Positions 36,525 through 44,190 of a DNA stretch of 64,000 bases are shown piece by piece. This DNA is from Pseudomonas baltica (GTDB taxonomy: Bacteria > Pseudomonadota > Gammaproteobacteria > Pseudomonadales > Pseudomonadaceae): the NCBI RefSeq assembly GCF_031880315.1, contig NZ_CP134771.1, forward strand, positions 310,001-374,000, read 5' to 3'. The translations under genes and the position numbers were made by a program. Below the pieces are notes generated by a model. It ran no database searches, was not told where the DNA came from, and worked only from the letters and a program-made list of their open reading frames with translations. Within the stretch, counting starts at the first letter, position 1, and each line of letters starts with the position of its first letter.

Positions 36525-37328
36525 TCAGATTTTTCCGGTGTCCGGCATCGGCCGCAGCACGACGATGCCCGGAACACTCTTTACGTAGGCCAGAAACGGC
36601 GAATCCACCACCTTCATGTTGGCCACACGGTAGGACGCATTGCGCAGCATCGGCCCCTGCTCGGTGGCGATGTAGATGCCCGCGTGGGTCACATCCAGCC
36701 CCTGCTCGGGGGTATAGATGCCGATGTAGTCGCCCGTGCGCAGGCGCGCAAGCAGCGCCTGATCGACATAACGGCTGGGGATGTAGTTGACCTGCCGGCG
36801 AGTGACGCCCAGTTGCGCGAGGAACGGACTGCCGTCGGCTTTGCGATTGAGGTCCTTGGTGACGCTCAAGCTGTGCTCGCTCAGTTCGCGAGTGACGTCG
36901 TAGGCATTGACCGGCTGCGTCGCCGCCCAGTCGGTAAAGAAGTGCCGACGATGGAAGTAGCTGACCTGATTGTCGCTGTAGCGGGTGCGCACCAGGTTCT
37001 GCACGAAACCGGCATAGCTCGACGACTTGCGCAGCGCCTCGACGTAATCCAGGTAGGTGAAGCAATCCACGCTACGCAGGTCGACCACCAGTTTTTCCGC
37101 AGTCATGGGCGAGCCGATCAACGTCTGAGCCTGGTAAGGCGTACCGAGGAACTGCGCCGACACCGCAGCGATGCGCGCGCCGGCATCGTCGTTGGCGTCG
37201 CTGCGCGGCAGGTGCAAGGCACTGTCGATACGCTGCGCTGTGACCGGGTCGATCATCACCAGCGCCGCACTGGCCTGGCCGATCGCGCTGGCACACAGCA
37301 GTGCCAGCATCCACTTGAAGATCTTCAA
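36525..37328 (-). CDS. DUF1460 family protein (NlpC/P60-like fold), exported
   Basis: 267 residues from the chosen TTG start. A signal peptide (MKIFKWMLALLCASAIGQASA) is followed by a DUF1460 domain. The likely catalytic cysteine is in RSVDCFTYLDYVEALR and the histidine in LDVTHAGIYIAT, as in NlpC/P60-type papain folds; the family is annotated as N-acetylmuramoyl-L-alanine amidase-like. A strong G-rich ribosome site (GGGGGGG) ends two bases before TTG 37328, and this start places the signal peptide at the very N-terminus. The frame remains open upstream to 37445. It sits 25 bases ahead of the MFS gene on the same strand and may be cotranscribed. Confidence 0.78.
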   Translation of the reverse strand: MKIFKWMLALLCASAIGQASAALVMIDPVTAQRIDSALHLPRSDANDDAGARIAAVSAQFLGTPYQAQTLIGSPMTAEKLVVDLRSVDCFTYLDYVEALRKSSSYAGFVQNLVRTRYSDNQVSYFHRRHFFTDWAATQPVNAYDVTRELSEHSLSVTKDLNRKADGSPFLAQLGVTRRQVNYIPSRYVDQALLARLRTGDYIGIYTPEQGLDVTHAGIYIATEQGPMLRNASYRVANMKVVDSPFLAYVKSVPGIVVLRPMPDTGKI

Positions 37329-37542
37329 CGCCCCCCCTTTTTCGGTAATTGGCTGGGTATAGATTGCCGCGCTGCGTATCGTACATGGGGTGAGTGGGGG
37401 TTGAGTGTGAAAATTTGCCGCGAATCGGGCGGATGCAAACATCAATGCGAAATCCCACCGCGCAGCGAGTCCTTCAGGCTAATCAGGAATGGAACGTCTA
37501 ATGGGCGAAATTGCGCAATCTTCTACAGCACTACACCAGTGA

Positions 37543-38481
37543 TCACGTATGCGTGAACCAATCACTGCGTATACGGGCATTGATTTCAGCTCTCGTTAAA
37601 GTGTGTGTCGAATAGGCTGGAGGGAGACCTCTTGTGCTCTGATGTCCGAGAGGGGCTTCAACCTGGTAGGCAGGCGGAAGCTGACGAGTACCGTTTAGTA
37701 GCGCCGAAGTTTCATAATCCGGAATCAGGTGATTAAGGCCTGCGACGTTAAACGGCTCCGGTGGAACCGTCCCACGAGGCTGCATATAGCGGAACGGATT
37801 AAGATTTTCAGCGCCTGGACCTGGAGGAAGGTAAACGTCTGCGACACCGGCAACCATCTTGAGCATTCGAGCAGCAGTAGTACGGCGCTCGGCCACGAGC
37901 GGTAAGGTATGCGCCACAGTGGTCGCACCCATGATACGCGCTGTCAACTCGTCATGGTAACTGGCCAGACCAATTAACCTTTCCATACCAGGAGCACTTA
38001 TCAATGGCGGCGGTGAGCCAGAAGCAAATGGATATCCAGGTGGGAGCGCAGGCAGCGGTCGATATGAAACTGGGGGCCGGGCGAAGGTTTTTTTAAGCCA
38101 CTCCCATATTCTTCCTGAGGGATCAGAGCGATTGATCGGATCCCCCGCACAGTATACATACGCATTCAATCCTCCAGCGCTGAACGGACTCAATTCATCG
38201 GGTGCGCTGAATCGCCGCAACACCGGATTGAAAGCCCTGTAGCCATGACCCAATAAATAGTGGCCTGTCACTTGCTCACGTTTTTGCCCGCAGAAACTGC
38301 CAGAGGGCGAAAGCGAAAAGCCGAACGGGCAGTAGCTGATCCTGATGTGGGACACCTTTCCCACCCAATGCGTCACTGACCTGCCCTGCACCACGCCGGC
38401 CAAGATATTTGTTGATCCGTAGATGTGCACCACTGGGTCTCTCGAACTTTGGTTATCGGATCGACTATCCGCGTCGATCAA
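37543..38481 (-). CDS. Orphan Rhs-core protein with variable C-terminal tail
   Basis: 312 residues. Residues 65-125 contain the end of an Rhs repeat-associated core: LLGHGYRAFNPVLRRF, SAPDELSPFSAGGLNAYVY, GDPINRSDPSGR. The upstream YD-repeat cage is reduced to about 60 residues, and there is no signal or VgrG/PAAR domain. The last 180 residues form a unique, proline-rich tail (SYRPLPALPPGYPFASG, ARIMGATTVAHTLPLVAERR) of unknown function. Short solitary Rhs-core proteins are common in Pseudomonas; a toxin-tail role is possible but unproven. No immunity gene is obvious downstream (the next gene on that strand is the DUF1460 gene). It looks more AT-rich than its neighbours. Confidence 0.75.
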   Translation of the reverse strand: MIDADSRSDNQSSRDPVVHIYGSTNILAGVVQGRSVTHWVGKVSHIRISYCPFGFSLSPSGSFCGQKREQVTGHYLLGHGYRAFNPVLRRFSAPDELSPFSAGGLNAYVYCAGDPINRSDPSGRIWEWLKKTFARPPVSYRPLPALPPGYPFASGSPPPLISAPGMERLIGLASYHDELTARIMGATTVAHTLPLVAERRTTAARMLKMVAGVADVYLPPGPGAENLNPFRYMQPRGTVPPEPFNVAGLNHLIPDYETSALLNGTRQLPPAYQVEAPLGHQSTRGLPPAYSTHTLTRAEINARIRSDWFTHT

Positions 38482-38578
38482 CCAAGTGTCTACTCACAGA
38501 TCTGCTAGGTCGGTGATGTGCGCTGCGGCATTGGCGATCCTCCAAGAGCTCCTACAGTCGTAGCGCGCGCACCTTGGA

Positions 38579-38785
38579 TCAGCCATCCGATCCTATGGAC
38601 TGAGCGACGTCGTCCATTATCGCTTTGGCCATTTCGCCGAGGTACAGGGCTGACAGAGCCAGGTGCTTGGTCGGATCACTGTTGCCCAGAGCTGATTCGA
38701 AGATGAGCTTGTTGGCGCAGTCTTGCAGGATGGAGGCGTGTTCCAGCGCATCGGTGGCCGGGATGTGGGGGTTATCCAGCAGGTG
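38579..38785 (-). pseudogene. Truncated DUF3077-like gene
   Basis: A 68-codon open stretch on the minus strand ends with TGA at 38579 and contains IPATDALEHASILQDCAN and LSALYLGEMAKAIMDDVA. These fit the small DUF3077 proteins of Pseudomonas as I remember them. The frame is closed by a stop at 38788-38786 before any start codon, so the first ten or so residues are missing. It meets the transporter fragment head-on at about 38783-38790. Confidence 0.55.
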
Positions 38786-39106
38786 TCATCTGTTTTAATC
38801 GCATCTGCAGTCTCCTTCCTGGTGTCGGAATACGTCAACGCCTATCTGCTCTACAAGATCAAGGAACTGACCAACTCCAGATTTCTTTTCCTGCGGGTAT
38901 TCCTGAGCACGCTGTTCACAGTCATCCTCGACAGCTTTCTATTCTGCTTTATCGCGTTCTACGGAACATTGGATAATGCCGACATATTGAAGATGGTCTA
39001 CGTTCAAATCGCCATCAAAGTGATCTTGGCATTTATTAATATCCTCCCCGCTTACGGGGCCAGGGCATTATTCCGACGCTACATCCCGGCAAATCATCCG
39101 ACCTGA
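38783..39106 (+). pseudogene. N-terminally truncated queuosine-precursor transporter (YhhQ/VUT) fragment
   Basis: About 107 residues with three hydrophobic segments. SEYVNAYLLYKIKELTNSRF, RVFLSTLFTVILDSF and FCFIAFYG follow the C-terminal half of YhhQ/VUT family transporters. The first half of the family is missing. The coding frame continues upstream only through sequence that is antisense to the DUF3077 remnant. The nearest start (38723) would make a chimeric N-terminus, so function is doubtful. Confidence 0.55.
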
Positions 39107-39313
39107 AGCACAGTGGCGAGGTGCTTGAAATATTTTGTCACTTTTTCAAGCGCCACCGCCCAATCTGCATTGTGTTTTACCAAGCATCTGCACCGATGGA
39201 TAAATCATCAGTAACACCTAATTAAACCAATAGCGTAAGTTTCCGCCCTCGATCGATTCATTACAGGGCAATGCTTCCCTTTTGCCATCGATAAGAAGAT
39301 CAACTTAGGCGCA

Positions 39314-39368
39314 CCCCGGCAAACTTTGTCGGGAGTTCGGGCGCTACCAACACATCATGTGGGTAGCG
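39314..39368 (+). promoter_or_regulatory. Hairpin-rich leader before the 76-residue gene
   Basis: CCCGGCAAA/TTTGTCGGG (39315-39333) is followed by CGCTACC (39342-39348) and GGTAGCG (39362-39368). The second stem ends 20 bases ahead of the start codon. The layout recalls the leader of the next small gene. Confidence 0.45.
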
Positions 39369-39388
39369 TCATGACCGAGGACAAGACC

Positions 39389-39619
39389 ATGACTCATGAA
39401 AATAAACGAAATGCCATTGCCTATGTACGCGCGGACATCGACATGCTGTGCGAGCAAACAGAGGACAGCGAACGACGGGCCTTTCACAACCGTGCCCATG
39501 GTGGCCTGTTTGCCATTCGGGCCGGGGGCTTGATCACCGATGCAGAACTTCAGGTGATTGCGCAGGAACTTGACGCGGCGAATACCAAAGCGTGCGGCCA
39601 GGTGCGTGCTCGCCGGTGA
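39389..39619 (+). CDS. Small hypothetical protein
   Basis: 76 residues, soluble and helical: MTHENKRNAIAYVRADIDM, then RRAFHNRAHGGLFAIRAGGLITDAELQVI. I do not know its function, though similar small proteins are, from memory, found in other Pseudomonas. ATG at 39389 has AGGA eight bases upstream; another ATG at 39371 would add six residues (MTEDKT). It is preceded by two hairpins and followed by the leader of another small gene. Confidence 0.6.
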   Translation: MTHENKRNAIAYVRADIDMLCEQTEDSERRAFHNRAHGGLFAIRAGGLITDAELQVIAQELDAANTKACGQVRARR

Positions 39620-39620
39620 T

Positions 39621-39701
39621 GGGCGTAGTCGCCCAGGCGCACTCCCCAGGCCCGGCATGAAACCGGGTCGGCTTGGCAACAGGGGGACGATACCCGCCCC
39701 C
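39621..39701 (+). promoter_or_regulatory. Three consecutive hairpins before the 64-residue gene
   Basis: GGGCG-tagt-CGCCC (39621-39634), CCCGG-catgaaa-CCGGG (39651-39667) and GGGGG-(10)-CCCCC (39682-39701) fill the gap between two small genes. The first and second stems flank AGGCGCAC, which also occurs ahead of the previous small gene. No run of T follows any stem, so they are not ordinary terminators. Confidence 0.5.
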
Positions 39702-39722
39702 ATAACTGCAAGGACATACACG

Positions 39723-39917
39723 ATGACCCAGACAGTGGAACAAGCGCAGGCCGCTCTCGACGCCGCGAAGGCCAATTACCTCGCAGAATTGGAGCGCGAT
39801 TGTGAGCGTCGAGACGGCAGTTTCGCCCAGGAGCAACGCCGAGAGGAGCATCAGCAACGTTTGCGTGAGGCAGTTGCCCAGTGCGAACGCGACCTGGACG
39901 CGGCAAAGAAACCGTAA
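39723..39917 (+). CDS. Small coiled-coil hypothetical protein
   Basis: 64 residues, strongly charged and helical (TVEQAQAALDAAKANYLAEL, then HQQRLREAVAQCERDLDAAK), predicted to form a single coiled coil, perhaps a helical hairpin. No domain is recognised. ATG at 39723 has AAGGA upstream. It belongs to the run of small genes ahead of the NdpA-like pair. Confidence 0.6.
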   Translation: MTQTVEQAQAALDAAKANYLAELERDCERRDGSFAQEQRREEHQQRLREAVAQCERDLDAAKKP

Positions 39918-39977
39918 TCATTCAACGCGCGCAAAGAACCAAGGCGCGACATTCGCATCTCGACACCAGGAGCACTC

Positions 39978-40034
39978 ATGGCCACTCACGCAGAACTCGT
40001 CGCAGAACTCGTCGCAGAACTCGTAAAAGTGTAG
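39978..40034 (+). CDS. 18-residue repeat peptide
   Basis: ATG at 39978 with an excellent ribosome site (CAGGAG, seven bases ahead) opens an 18-codon frame, MATHAELVAELVAELVKV, ending TAG. It contains three tandem copies of AELV from a 12-base repeat GCAGAACTCGT(C/A). The peptide would be a short amphipathic helix. It ends 85 bases ahead of the NdpA-like gene, so it could be a leader peptide or an independent micropeptide. Confidence 0.45.
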   Translation: MATHAELVAELVAELVKV

Positions 40035-40119
40035 CAAGGGAATCCCGTTCCTCTCCCATCGACCAAACAATCAAAACAGCCCGTCATCTGACTATCAGAG
40101 GCTTTTGCAGGAGATTAGT

Positions 40120-41166
40120 GTGAGTTTCTTTACTGATGAAGAAATCGATTCGCTGTCCATCGAGAGTATGATTTTGCATGTCGTGGGCCCCCAGACGTTC
40201 ACAGCCAACCCAGCCCGCCAAGTGCAACACGAAGCGTTTTTTATCGGCAAAATTATCGATACGGCAGTGGATCCGGTGTTCAGCTTTGACACTCACTCTT
40301 CTACCAAACGCAAACTCGAAGACATCGCCAGCGGCAGGAATACCTTCGAACGCGGGGCTCAGGCGCTGGCGTCGAGTTTCAACAGCAAGCACGTGAGCAG
40401 CAGCAGTGATGGCGCGTTGTTCATCTTCGAAATGAGCGTCAAAGACCCCAACGTGCGCATCTACAGCTTGATCAAATATGATTATCGCGAGGCGCTGCAG
40501 CAAGATCCGAAGCAGCCGGACGGCGTATTGCTGCGGATTATCAATGCCTTTATCGACGACAACCGTGCAGTGCAGAAAGCCGCATTGATCCGCGTAGTCG
40601 CAGGTGTTGCCGAGGATGAAGTATCGGCCCGTGATCGGGTAAAACGGGCCGCGCCAGAGCTCTCGGACTACTTCCAGGACTTCCTCGGGGTAGCGCGCGA
40701 AGTCGACGATGCAGAGCTGAGCCAAAAGGCACTTGAAGTGGTTCAGGCGACGTTGCAGAAGTTCAAGGCTGTTCTTCCCGATAAGGATGTTTCCACCGCA
40801 CTGGCGACAGCGCGGGGGATTCTTGGCCAAGCGCCGAAGGTCAATAATCAAGCGATCATCGACGCGATTATCGAGGGCGCGGGTAACCCGACCGATGCCA
40901 CATTGACCAAGAAGATCACGGACGAAACCCAAAAACGTATCCGCAGGGCCAAACTCGAAAACCTGACCTTCAAGCCGGTGCGCAAGGTATTGCGTCAAGC
41001 GCCCACCAGGCGCCTGAAAACCACCGAGGGGGTGATCGTGATCTTCCCGGACGACGCCGCCGGATCAACCGTACAGATCCTCGACAATGGCGCTGCCGGC
41101 AAGCGCATCATCATCGACACCAAGCAGATCACGGAAGACGACCTTGTCGCTAGACGCGCTGGCTGA
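40120..41166 (+). CDS. NdpA/YejK-like nucleoid-associated protein
   Basis: 348 residues, soluble. The pattern fits the 37-kDa nucleoid-associated protein family (NdpA/YejK): SIESMILHVVG at the N-terminus, DGALFIFEM (97-105) where YejK has DGGFVLF, and ELSDYFQDFLGV (180-191) where YejK has KVADFFMDFLGA. The remaining third (LENLTFKPVRKVLRQAPTRR...GKRIIIDTKQIT) is also of the family type. The start is GTG at 40120 with AGGAG six bases upstream. YejK itself is a core protein of uncertain role; this divergent copy is in an accessory stretch and overlaps the next gene by 23 bases, so the two must work together. Confidence 0.65.
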   Translation: MSFFTDEEIDSLSIESMILHVVGPQTFTANPARQVQHEAFFIGKIIDTAVDPVFSFDTHSSTKRKLEDIASGRNTFERGAQALASSFNSKHVSSSSDGALFIFEMSVKDPNVRIYSLIKYDYREALQQDPKQPDGVLLRIINAFIDDNRAVQKAALIRVVAGVAEDEVSARDRVKRAAPELSDYFQDFLGVAREVDDAELSQKALEVVQATLQKFKAVLPDKDVSTALATARGILGQAPKVNNQAIIDAIIEGAGNPTDATLTKKITDETQKRIRRAKLENLTFKPVRKVLRQAPTRRLKTTEGVIVIFPDDAAGSTVQILDNGAAGKRIIIDTKQITEDDLVARRAG

Positions 41167-42589
41167 GCTGCTTGATACGCTCGCCAGCGAACACGGCGTA
41201 TGGATCAATGAAACCCCAGACTGCGTCCTGACATCCAGACTCGACGCCTGTTGCGCAGGCAGATTGGCGATGGCTGTCGAACACCTGGGCTGGTGCTATC
41301 AGCTGGTGGACAGCGCGAACAATCCATTCACGCTCGCCAGCCTGGATCAAGACTTCGCGCCCTATCGGCTGACGCTGCATAAAGTCCCTCCACGAGATGA
41401 CGGCGCGCTGTATCTGCTCACTGCCACAGGCTTCAGCGATACCCTGGATCGCGGACACCCGGCCGATCGCTGGCGGCTGGCGCGGCTGGAGCACTCCTTC
41501 ACGACCCAAGGACGGGCATACGGCAATTGGCAAGCGCCGCTGTCTTTCAACAAGGCTGCCGAGACCCAACCTCCGCGCACACTGGTCCGAGAAACAGCAG
41601 CCAACCGCCGTGTGCCAGAAGATATCCGGTTCTGGCTACTGGCTCAGCACAGCCATATAGATATGACGGATCCTTTGCACAGCATCTGGGCCAGCAAGGC
41701 CTTTGACGCGCTGACCCGCGCCTTGGCCAACGAGCTGGGTGCAGACGATGGCGCGCTGATGTTCCATGGCCCGCCGGCACTGCGCTTGCCAGCGTGTGAC
41801 TTGCCCCCCGCGCAACGGCCGCAGATAGACCCTCTCGGGTTCTCTCAGCTTCAATCCGCGGCGCAATGGGTCTATGAACTGTCCCGAGAGGCTGCCCTTC
41901 GCCACTCGATGCTCTCAGCGGAAATTGCGCGTGCAGGGCGGGAGCCCTGCGAACCGGCGAGGTACTTCGCCGCCCACCTGGCTAACGCATTGGACAGCGC
42001 GAAAACGGTGTATCAGCTGTATATGAGCGGGCTGGGCATCGATACGCTGAATTCGCTGACTGCCCTGCGCGGGAGTGTCTGTGATGATGCGGCCAGAACC
42101 ACCGAAGCGACACAGCAGGCCCTGACCAAGGTCGCTGCGGCGCTAGGCGTGGGGCTCACCGTCATCGCCACACGCATCAGCAGCGACATCAGTCCATGGC
42201 TCGTTTTCGCAGCCATGCTGGTCGCCTGTATCTATTGTTTTATCGAACTGTGGGCCGGCTGGCGATTGATCCAGATCCGCCGCAAGGCTCGCGATGCCTG
42301 GCATCCGCGGTTGTATCGGTTTTTGCCGTCAGCGGATTACAGAGAGATGGTCACTGCGCCTACTGAACACTCGGAATGCGTGTACCTGTGGTCTACGGGC
42401 GTCGGGTTTCTGATGGTGGTTTTGTTGAGTACCGTTGCAGTGGTTAACAGTTTCCTATACGTCAGCACGGAGCCTGTTTCAGTCGAGCCAGGACCGAGCA
42501 CAGAAACAGAGGATCAGGGGCCTACGCGCGAAGGAACTGAATATCCCCCACTCATGCGGCTCACGATTGGGCAACGGTCCACACATTGA
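41144..42589 (+). CDS. Unknown protein with C-terminal membrane helices, partner of the NdpA-like protein
   Basis: 481 residues from TTG 41144 (GGAAG eight bases upstream); the first 23 bases lie inside the preceding gene. Residues 1-320 are soluble with no domain I recognise. Two clear membrane helices follow at about 351-373 (PWLVFAAMLVACIYCFIELW) and 416-440 (STGVGFLMVVLLSTVAVVNS), with a possible third at 328-346. The helices are joined by a basic loop (RLIQIRRKARDAWHPRLYR); the tail is acidic and proline-rich. A large cytosolic part anchored by C-terminal helices, coupled to a DNA-associated protein, recalls sensor-effector pairs of phage defence, but that is inference. An alternative start at 41087 would overlap more and lacks support. 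Confidence 0.6.
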   Translation: MSLDALAELLDTLASEHGVWINETPDCVLTSRLDACCAGRLAMAVEHLGWCYQLVDSANNPFTLASLDQDFAPYRLTLHKVPPRDDGALYLLTATGFSDTLDRGHPADRWRLARLEHSFTTQGRAYGNWQAPLSFNKAAETQPPRTLVRETAANRRVPEDIRFWLLAQHSHIDMTDPLHSIWASKAFDALTRALANELGADDGALMFHGPPALRLPACDLPPAQRPQIDPLGFSQLQSAAQWVYELSREAALRHSMLSAEIARAGREPCEPARYFAAHLANALDSAKTVYQLYMSGLGIDTLNSLTALRGSVCDDAARTTEATQQALTKVAAALGVGLTVIATRISSDISPWLVFAAMLVACIYCFIELWAGWRLIQIRRKARDAWHPRLYRFLPSADYREMVTAPTEHSECVYLWSTGVGFLMVVLLSTVAVVNSFLYVSTEPVSVEPGPSTETEDQGPTREGTEYPPLMRLTIGQRSTH

Positions 42590-42902
42590 AGCCGCTGATT
42601 ACCTACGCTGGCCTTGATGAGCGCCATGAAGAAAAGCATCCAGGGGCTGCCTGGTCAGATCGTTCAAAGAAAACGGTCTGGCCCTCATAGCTGATCAGCG
42701 CTTGGATAAACTGCGACTTGCCAAACAGGCAATTATCTTCTGGTCTCGCCTTCGATCTGACGATAGCCCAGGCCCTTGAGCGGCGTACAGGGTTCAGGCC
42801 ACGTCACACACCGCTGAGGTTCAACAACCAAATAATCAATTTTGTTGTTTGGACATCGCACACGCCATCTGCGAGTAAATTCAGTCGCAGATGGCGCCAC
42901 CG
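42590..42902. other. Gap with a possible coding remnant and a hairpin
   Basis: No intact gene in 313 bases. On the minus strand a short frame (about 42733-42910) reads RVRCPNNKIDYLVVEPQRC and WPEPCTPLKGLGYRQ, which looks protein-like but has no start. Another minus-strand stretch near 42620-42730 reads GKSQFIQALISYEGQTVFFE. These may be decayed ends of lost genes. The strong inverted repeat at 42863-42896 lies inside. Confidence 0.4.
42863..42896 (-). terminator. Perfect 12-base inverted repeat behind the MBL gene
   Basis: CGCCATCTGCGA (42863-42874) and TCGCAGATGGCG (42885-42896) with a 10-base loop, seven bases past the MBL gene stop. It is placed as a terminator hairpin for that gene, but no T-run follows directly, so it could instead be a REP-like element. 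Confidence 0.45.
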
Positions 42903-44033
42903 TCAACTCTGGCTCACCCCTGACCCGTTGGGCCGCGCCATCCCCTCCCAATCCGGCTTCTGTTCGTTCCCCTGCGTCACCGCGGCCACCTCACCCTCCA
43001 CCACGCCAATCCACCACGGCGCACACGGGCTCGGGTAATCCAGATAAAACGGCTGCCCCATCTCCGGCGTGGCGATGCGCACATTGCTCTCCCATGCCAG
43101 CGCCTGAATGCGATCCAGCGGTTCGTGCCAGGCATGCAGGGCCAGGTCGAAGGTGCCGTTATGGATCGGCATCAGCCAGCGCCCACGCACATCGAGATGC
43201 GCTTGCAGACTTTGTTCGGGGTGCATGTGCACATCCGGCCAGTCGACGTTGTAGGCGCCGGTTTCCATCAGCGTCAGGTCGAACGGCCCGAAGCGCTCGC
43301 CAATCAGCTTGAAGCCGCTGTGGTAGCCGGTGTCGCCACTGAAGAACACCCGATGCTTGTCGGCGATGATTACCCACGATGCCCACAGGGTCTTGTTGCC
43401 GTCGCGCAGCCCGCGCCCGGAGAAGTGCTGGGACGGTGCCGCCACCAACTCGACGCCGTACAAGCGCACCGACTGCCACCAGTTGAGTTCATGCACCTTG
43501 GCCGCTGGCACGCCCCATTCGATCAAGGTCTTGCCGACGCCCAGGGGCGCGATGAAGTGCTCGGCGCGGTCCTTGAGGGCGAGGATGGTGGCGTGATCCA
43601 GATGGTCGTAGTGATTGTGCGAGAGAATCACCGCGGCCAGTGGCGGCAGCTCGTCAAGGCTGATGGGCGGCTGATGGAAACGCTTGGGGCCGGCCCACTG
43701 CACCGGGGATGCGCGCTCGGCGAACACCGGGTCGGTCAACCAGAAACGCTGGTTGAGCTTGAGCAGCACGGTGGAATGGCCGAGACGCCAGACGCCGTTG
43801 TCGGGCGCCGCCAGCAACTGGTGACGGGTAATGGCTTGCACTGGAATAGGTGCCGCAGGACGGGTATCGGCCGGTTTGTTGAACAGGCTGTTCCAGATGA
43901 TCCCAAGGGTCTTGAGGGTGCCGGCGCGATGGCGCGGCGCGTGGTTGACGTAGCGACCGTCCAGCTGGCGCAGGGTGGCTGGGGTATGGCTGGACGCGCT
44001 GACGGGGGCGAGGGTATTTGAGGGGTGGGACAT
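42903..44033 (-). CDS. Metallo-beta-lactamase-fold hydrolase (NAPE-PLD/UlaG-like)
   Basis: 376 residues, no signal peptide. The HxHxDH metal site is SHNHYDHLD (H139, H141, D143, H144), and GDTGYHSGFK and MPIHNGTFDLALHAWHEP supply the later ligands. The WRLGHSTVLL segment and the WPDVHMHPEQS element are typical of the NAPE-PLD/UlaG branch, which hydrolyses phosphodiester or lactone bonds. The substrate here is unknown. It is transcribed divergently from a TetR regulator with a palindromic operator between them, so it is probably the regulator's target. Confidence 0.85.
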   Translation of the reverse strand: MSHPSNTLAPVSASSHTPATLRQLDGRYVNHAPRHRAGTLKTLGIIWNSLFNKPADTRPAAPIPVQAITRHQLLAAPDNGVWRLGHSTVLLKLNQRFWLTDPVFAERASPVQWAGPKRFHQPPISLDELPPLAAVILSHNHYDHLDHATILALKDRAEHFIAPLGVGKTLIEWGVPAAKVHELNWWQSVRLYGVELVAAPSQHFSGRGLRDGNKTLWASWVIIADKHRVFFSGDTGYHSGFKLIGERFGPFDLTLMETGAYNVDWPDVHMHPEQSLQAHLDVRGRWLMPIHNGTFDLALHAWHEPLDRIQALAWESNVRIATPEMGQPFYLDYPSPCAPWWIGVVEGEVAAVTQGNEQKPDWEGMARPNGSGVSQS

Positions 44034-44107
44034 GGCGGCATGACTCCATGAAAGGTGCGGCGCTGGCGGGCTGGCCCGACCGAGTGACGGTAAAACGAAA
44101 GAGGTAC

Positions 44108-44122
44108 ACTACACAGTGTAGT
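44108..44122. promoter_or_regulatory. TetR-type operator between the MBL and TetR genes
   Basis: ACTACACAGTGTAGT is a perfect 7-1-7 palindrome, embedded in TACACT-acac-AGTGTA. A further half site, CAGTGTACTT, lies near 44160. It is in the middle of the 157-base divergent gap. Confidence 0.7.
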
Positions 44123-44190
44123 TTCTAGCTTGCATCATTCTCCCAGCCAAGTAAACTGGTCAGTGTACTTATTTTCATTCAAGAGCCCCC

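Noticed and set aside
35000..36790. 596-residue plus-strand frame opposite the MFS gene
   Set aside because: Antisense to 14 membrane helices; its composition (His/Arg/Gln-rich) is that of a shadow.
39997..40027. Short tandem repeat as a CRISPR trace
   Set aside because: Three direct 12-base copies without spacers and inside a small coding frame; no CRISPR array or cas gene is in the window.
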